Of a DNA stretch of 64,000 bases, positions 60,012 to 64,000 are shown in pieces. Origin of the DNA: UBA9848 sp003454065 (GTDB lineage Bacteria > Spirochaetota > Spirochaetia > Sphaerochaetales > Sphaerochaetaceae); contig CAMOXM010000001.1 in NCBI GenBank assembly GCA_946629155.1, positions 1 to 64,000 on the forward strand, written 5' to 3'. The notes beneath the pieces are model-generated. The model made no database searches and was not told the origin of the DNA. It saw nothing but the letters and a program-made list of their open reading frames with translations. The translations under genes and the position numbers were made by a program. How positions within the stretch are numbered: the stretch's first letter is position 1; every line of letters begins with the position of its first letter.

Positions 60012-60635
60012 ATGTTAGGGTTAATCGGAAAAAAAGTCGGCATGACGCAAGTTTTTGATGCCAATGGTAAATTAATCCCTGTCACTGCTATAAAAATAGA
60101 GGACAATGTAGTCGTTTCCAAGATGACCAAGGAAAAGAACGGATATGATTCCGTGCTTTTGGGAACTGTGGATATGAACGAGAAAAGGGCCACGAAGCCT
60201 TATATCGGTCAATTTGCCGCTGCAGGCTGCAAGGTGAAGAAGGAATTGAAGGAATTCAGGGATTTCGACAAGGATGTCAACATAGGCGATTCTCTGAACC
60301 TTAGCATTCTCGAGGAAGTGATGTTCGTGGATGTCACGGGAATTTCCAAGGGAAAGGGATTCCAAGGCGGAATGAAGAGATGGGGCTTTGGAGGCGGAAG
60401 AGCGACGCATGGCTCCAAGTTCCATAGGGATTTGGGAGGCACGGCGATGTCATCGACGCCTGCTAGGACGTTCAAGGGCCAGCATATGGCCGGACACATG
60501 GGCGACTGCAAAGTCACGGTTCAGAATCTCAGGATCGTGAAGAGCGATGCGGGCGAGGGTTTGCTTTTGGTGAAGGGTGCTGTTCCTGGTTGCAACGGAA
60601 GCACTTTGATAGTCAGGAAGGCTGTCAAGAAATAG
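60012..60635 (+). CDS. rplC: 50S ribosomal protein L3
   Basis: 207 residues from ATG 60012 (AAGGAGACATTG ahead; the in-frame TTG just before is not used). Signatures: MLGLIGKKVGMTQVFD at the start and FQGGMKRWGFGGGRATHGSK in the central loop that reaches the peptidyl-transferase centre. Confidence 0.97.
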   Translation: MLGLIGKKVGMTQVFDANGKLIPVTAIKIEDNVVVSKMTKEKNGYDSVLLGTVDMNEKRATKPYIGQFAAAGCKVKKELKEFRDFDKDVNIGDSLNLSILEEVMFVDVTGISKGKGFQGGMKRWGFGGGRATHGSKFHRDLGGTAMSSTPARTFKGQHMAGHMGDCKVTVQNLRIVKSDAGEGLLLVKGAVPGCNGSTLIVRKAVKK

Positions 60636-60646
60636 AGGGCTGTTTC

Positions 60647-61285
60647 ATGGATTTGAAGGTTTATAATATTAAAGGCGAAGAGACGGGCAGCATTTCTCTG
60701 AATGACGAGGTCTTCGCGGACGAAATCTCCACGGGCTGCATTTATTATGCCGTAAATAACGAGCTTGCAAATAGAAGGGTCGGAACGGCATGCACGAAGA
60801 CCAGAGCGGAAGTGAACTATTCCAATGTGAAGCCTTTCAAGCAGAAGGGAACCGGTAATGCGAGACAGGGAGATAAGAAGTCTCCTGTCAGAGTTGGCGG
60901 TGGTACGATTTTCGGACCGAGGCCGCGCGACTATTCCTATTCCCTGCCTAAGAAAATGAAGCGCAAGGCATACAGGTCGCTTCTTAGTCTGGCGGTCAAG
61001 GAGGAGAGACTCAAGGTTGTCGAGGATTTCACGACTTCTGGAAAGACCAAGGAAGTGCAGAAGATAGTCGATGTGTTTTCAAAATATCCGGACAGGACGG
61101 TTCTCATTTTGAAGAACGACGATGAGCTTGTCAGGAGATCTGCGAGGAACATACCGAATGTCAGGGTTCTTGCGTATGATAAGCTTTCCGCCAAGGAGCT
61201 GTTTTACGGAAAGAAGATCCTGGTCATGCAGACGGCAGCGGTGAATTTGGGAAATTTCTATAGCGGAAAAGAGGTTCAGGAATGA
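60647..61285 (+). CDS. rplD: 50S ribosomal protein L4
   Basis: 212 residues from ATG 60647 (AGAGGG ahead). The extended loop is visible: KTRAEVNYSNVKPFKQKGTG and GGGTIFGPRPRDYSY. In many bacteria L4 represses its own operon; this is not shown here. The stop overlaps the rplW start by 4 bases. Confidence 0.96.
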   Translation: MDLKVYNIKGEETGSISLNDEVFADEISTGCIYYAVNNELANRRVGTACTKTRAEVNYSNVKPFKQKGTGNARQGDKKSPVRVGGGTIFGPRPRDYSYSLPKKMKRKAYRSLLSLAVKEERLKVVEDFTTSGKTKEVQKIVDVFSKYPDRTVLILKNDDELVRRSARNIPNVRVLAYDKLSAKELFYGKKILVMQTAAVNLGNFYSGKEVQE

Positions 61286-61581
61286 ATGCAAATCAGATAA
61301 TTATCGCTCCTATTCTCAGCGAGAAGTCCAATACGATCAGAGAACAGGATGTGAAGAAATACACTTTCAAAGTGTCTGCTTCTGCGAATAAGCACGAGAT
61401 AATGGATGCTGTTGAGGAGCTTTTCAATGTCAAGCCTGTTTCCTGCAATACGATGTTTGTCAAAGGCAAGCCGAAGAATTCCAGGACAAGAAACAGGACC
61501 GAAGGCAAAAGAAGCTCATGGAAAAAAGCTATAGTCACAATGAAGAAGGGAGACAAGATCACTGCCTTAGAGGTGTTGTGA
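61282..61581 (+). CDS. rplW: 50S ribosomal protein L23
   Basis: 99 residues. APILSEKSNTIREQDVKKYT and RTRNRTEGKRSSWKKAIVTM are typical. It lines the exit tunnel rim where trigger factor (also encoded here) docks. Confidence 0.96.
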   Translation: MNANQIIIAPILSEKSNTIREQDVKKYTFKVSASANKHEIMDAVEELFNVKPVSCNTMFVKGKPKNSRTRNRTEGKRSSWKKAIVTMKKGDKITALEVL

Positions 61582-61600
61582 TAAGGGGAGTTGGTATTTT

Positions 61601-62425
61601 ATGGCGATAAAAAGATATAAGCCGATGACGCCTGGTCTGAGGACGCGAACCGTTCTTGTCCGCAGCGACATCACGGCCGACAAGCCTGAGAAATCGTTGG
61701 TAAAGCATCTCAAAAAGCATGCCGGACGCGGTCAAGGTGGCAGAATCTCTGTCAGAAGGCGCGGAGGCGGTGCCAAGAGGGCATATAGGATCATTGATTT
61801 CAAACGCGACAAGATAGGAGTGCCTGGTGTTGTCAAAACCATCGAGTACGATCCGAACAGGACCGCTAATATTGCTTTGATAGCTTATCTCGATGGCGAG
61901 AAGAGATATATCATTGCTCCGAAGGGCCTGACGGTTGGCAATAGGATTCAGGCCGGTAGCGGTTCTCCGCTGACGGTGGGCAATTCCTTGCCGTTGAAGG
62001 ACATACCTCTTGGCGTTCAGGTGCATAATGTGGAGCTTACATACGGCAGGGGCGGACAGCTTGTTCGTTCTGCAGGGCTTAGCGCCACGATTGTGGCGAA
62101 AGAGGGAAAGTATGTGACGCTGAGGCTTCCGTCGGGCGAAATGAGAATGGTCTATAACCTTTGTTCCGCTACTATCGGAACGATTGGCAATGAAGACTCG
62201 ATGATAGTTTCGCTGGGTAAGGCCGGTGCTTCGAGGCATCTTGGCAGGAGACCCAAGGTCAGAGGCGTAGTCATGAACCCTGTTGACCATCCGCATGGCG
62301 GTGGTGAGGGAAAGACCGCAGCAGGTCGTCATCCTGTTACGCCTTGGGGCAAGCCGACTAAGGGTGCTAAGACGAGAGACAAGAAGAAGCCGTCTTCCGC
62401 GTTCATCGTGAAGAGAAGAAAATAG
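61601..62425 (+). CDS. rplB: 50S ribosomal protein L2
   Basis: 274 residues. Conserved GRGQGGRISVRRRGGG and the C-terminal MNPVDHPHGGGEGKTAAGRH, which carries the histidine near the peptidyl-transferase centre. Confidence 0.98.
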   Translation: MAIKRYKPMTPGLRTRTVLVRSDITADKPEKSLVKHLKKHAGRGQGGRISVRRRGGGAKRAYRIIDFKRDKIGVPGVVKTIEYDPNRTANIALIAYLDGEKRYIIAPKGLTVGNRIQAGSGSPLTVGNSLPLKDIPLGVQVHNVELTYGRGGQLVRSAGLSATIVAKEGKYVTLRLPSGEMRMVYNLCSATIGTIGNEDSMIVSLGKAGASRHLGRRPKVRGVVMNPVDHPHGGGEGKTAAGRHPVTPWGKPTKGAKTRDKKKPSSAFIVKRRK

Positions 62426-62443
62426 CGCAAGGGGTTGTTTAAT

Positions 62444-62722
62444 ATGGGTAGATCGATTAAGAAAGGACCGTTTGTGGATAAGAACCTCTACAAGAAGATA
62501 ATGGCGTCAAACGAGAAGAACGATAAATCCGTTATCAAGACGTATTCGAGGGATTCCATGATTATTCCCGATATGATAGGGAAGACCATTAGCGTTTACA
62601 ATGGTAAGACATGGGTTCCGGTTTACATCACCGAAGGACTTGTGGAGCACAAGCTTGGCGAATTTGCGCCGACTAGGGTTTTCAGGGGACATTCTTCAGA
62701 TAAGGGTGCGACTAGAAAATAG
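62444..62722 (+). CDS. rpsS: 30S ribosomal protein S19
   Basis: 92 residues from ATG 62444, giving the classical MGRSIKKGPFVDKNL start; an upstream TTG in frame is rejected. KLGEFAPTRVFRGHSSDK closes the protein. Confidence 0.97.
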   Translation: MGRSIKKGPFVDKNLYKKIMASNEKNDKSVIKTYSRDSMIIPDMIGKTISVYNGKTWVPVYITEGLVEHKLGEFAPTRVFRGHSSDKGATRK

Positions 62723-62731
62723 GGGTAAGCG

Positions 62732-63073
62732 ATGAATTACAGTGCAAAAGCGAAATTTTTGATGATGTCGCCCAGCAAGATAAGGCCGGTGGCCAATCTG
62801 ATTAGGAACAAGGACTATTCCGAAGCGATGTCGATACTTTCCGTCATGCCTCAGAAAGGCGGAAAGCTTATAAGGAAGGTCTTGCGTTCTGCTGGTGAGA
62901 ACGCCAAGAACCTGAACAGAAATCTGACGGATGATATGCTTTACGTATCCGAAATCAAGATCGATGAGGGTCCGCGTCTTAAGAGAGTCTGGCCGAGGTC
63001 GCATGGAAGGAGGGACATCCTGTTGAAGAGAATGAGCCATATAAGCGTTTCAGTAAGTGAGAAGGTGGGCTAG
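62732..63073 (+). CDS. rplV: 50S ribosomal protein L22
   Basis: 113 residues. SPSKIRPVANLIRNKDYSEA at the start, and RVWPRSHGRRDILLKRMSHI, the tunnel-lining hairpin region, near the end. Confidence 0.97.
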   Translation: MNYSAKAKFLMMSPSKIRPVANLIRNKDYSEAMSILSVMPQKGGKLIRKVLRSAGENAKNLNRNLTDDMLYVSEIKIDEGPRLKRVWPRSHGRRDILLKRMSHISVSVSEKVG

Positions 63074-63075
63074 AG

Positions 63076-63786
63076 ATGGGTCAGAAAGTTAATCCTATAG
63101 GTTTTCGTTTGGGATTCAATAAGTCGTGGGATTCCAGGTGGTATGTTAAGCCCGCAAAATATGTGGATACTCTTTTGGAGGATTTGAAGATCAAGGAGGA
63201 GCTTCGCAAGATGCCGGAAGTCGCATCTTCGGACGTTTCGAAAATCGAGATATTCAGAAACCCTCAAAGGCTACGCGTTCTTATCCACACTTCGAAGCCG
63301 GGAAGCCTTATCGGCAAGGGCGGATCGAATATAGAGAAGCTCAATGCCAAGGTCGCCTCGCTTACGAAGACCAAGGCGATTGTCAAGGTCGAGGAAATAC
63401 ACAAGCCTAATCTGGACGCCAATCTTCTTGCGAACAGCATTGCCCGTCAGCTCGTGAACAGGGGCAGCTACAAGAGGATATTGAAGAAGTCCGTTGCGGA
63501 TGCGGTTCGCGATGGCGCGATGGGAATAAAGATCAGGGTTTCCGGAAGGCTTAACGGTGTCGAAATCGCAAGAAGCGATAGCATAAAGGAGGGCAGGGTT
63601 CCTCTGCATACTCTTAGGAGCAAGATCGATTACGGTTTTGCTGTCGCAAACACCAGCTACGGATCGATAGGCGTTAAGGTATGGTTGTACCTTGGCGAAA
63701 GCAATGATTCCCAGAAGAAAGTCAGATCCGACGCCGGAGAAGTGATCAGGAAGAAGAGAGAAGGAAGGGTTACAGAAAATGCTTAG
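63076..63786 (+). CDS. rpsC: 30S ribosomal protein S3
   Basis: 236 residues. MGQKVNPIGFRLGFNKSWDS at the start; the KH domain with LIGKGGSNIEKL; GRLNGVEIARSDSIKEGRVP in the C-terminal domain. The stop lies inside the next gene (8-base overlap). Confidence 0.97.
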   Translation: MGQKVNPIGFRLGFNKSWDSRWYVKPAKYVDTLLEDLKIKEELRKMPEVASSDVSKIEIFRNPQRLRVLIHTSKPGSLIGKGGSNIEKLNAKVASLTKTKAIVKVEEIHKPNLDANLLANSIARQLVNRGSYKRILKKSVADAVRDGAMGIKIRVSGRLNGVEIARSDSIKEGRVPLHTLRSKIDYGFAVANTSYGSIGVKVWLYLGESNDSQKKVRSDAGEVIRKKREGRVTENA

Positions 63787-64000
63787 TCCGAAAAGAGTCA
63801 AACACAGGAAAGTTCAGCGCGGAAAGAGGGACGGCGTTGCTCATAAGGGCAATTTCGTCGCTTTCGGCGAATACGGTCTTCTCGCTCTTGAGCCGTTGTG
63901 GATCACGAATCGTCAGATCGAGGCTGCTCGTGTTGCCATGACGAGGCATGTCAAAAGAGGCGGAAAGGTTTGGATCAGGATATTCCCGCAGCTTCCATAT
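63779..64000 (+). CDS. rplP: 50S ribosomal protein L16 (5' part, cut by the window end)
   Basis: 74 residues visible: MLSPKRVKHRKVQRGKRDG, FGEYGLLALEPLWITNRQIE and ARVAMTRHVKRGGKVWIRIF. L16 sits near the A site of the large subunit. The reading frame is open at the window edge. Confidence 0.96.
   Translation, partial: MLSPKRVKHRKVQRGKRDGVAHKGNFVAFGEYGLLALEPLWITNRQIEAARVAMTRHVKRGGKVWIRIFPQLPY

Overview
The window looks like a chromosomal segment of a host-associated spirochaete, most probably a Treponema-like organism. This is an inference from several features: tuf heads the S10 ribosomal-protein cluster; there are many lipoproteins with loose lipoboxes ending in -SC or -AC; there are BspA-type leucine-rich-repeat lipoproteins; IleRS is of the eukaryote-like type; ProB is short and has no PUA domain; and there is a double-ATPase nucleoside/BMP-type ABC importer. 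GC is moderate (by eye), with AT-rich and GC-rich patches where foreign DNA has entered. No species can be named from sequence alone.

Layout. 0-8 kb: a purine nucleoside permease (NUP) gene, a DMT transporter, an HD phosphohydrolase and the arginine genes argC, argJ, argB and argD on the minus strand. A frame-broken lipoprotein gene with G-D-P-I/V-M repeats sits on the plus strand between argC and argJ. 8-15.6 kb: a C-terminal scrap of a DNA methyltransferase, a DUF2130 protein, three co-oriented envelope genes (two DUF4230-like and one unknown exported protein), and three copies of an AAA/DUF4143 ATPase, of which one is intact. 15.7-23 kb: a ClpB-type disaggregase without its N-domain, an ABC importer (ATPase, two permeases, small anchored protein) and tRNA-Gly(CCC). 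23-31 kb: an accessory zone with IS1595 and IS30 relics, a broken Big2/repeat adhesin, an 821-residue lipoprotein and an hsdR relic. 31-38 kb: zinc-ribbon protein, flavin reductase, phosphatase lipoprotein, clpX-clpP-tig and an exported protein. 38-49 kb: DUF1846 protein, proA, proC and proB (interrupted by an LRR lipoprotein gene), an orphan nuclease, a SIMPL-domain lipoprotein, a DMT transporter and a miniature tmRNA-like relic. 49-58 kb: ileS, a lipoprotein gene, a histidine kinase, cysE, ssb, a frame-broken PAP2 phosphatase and IS30 debris. 58.4-64 kb: tuf, rpsJ, rplC, rplD, rplW, rplB, rpsS, rplV, rpsC and the start of rplP.

The housekeeping genes form recognisable modules: ornithine/arginine synthesis, proline synthesis, ATP-dependent proteolysis plus chaperoning, and translation. 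Lipoprotein genes have been inserted inside both amino-acid modules.

The most striking non-coding feature is a family of short inverted-repeat elements with an 18-base terminal repeat close to GGGCGCTTCTAAAAACCT. Three copies are exactly 98 bp and four longer ones are about 150-165 bp. Many fragments are also present. One copy interrupts an hsdR relic and removing it restores the reading frame, which shows that the family has moved. A second, unrelated 177-bp fold-back element carries a 4-bp target duplication. Several relics (an ATPase, two IS1595 copies, an IS30 copy and a tmRNA-like locus) keep both ends and have lost the middle, which suggests ongoing reduction by internal deletion.
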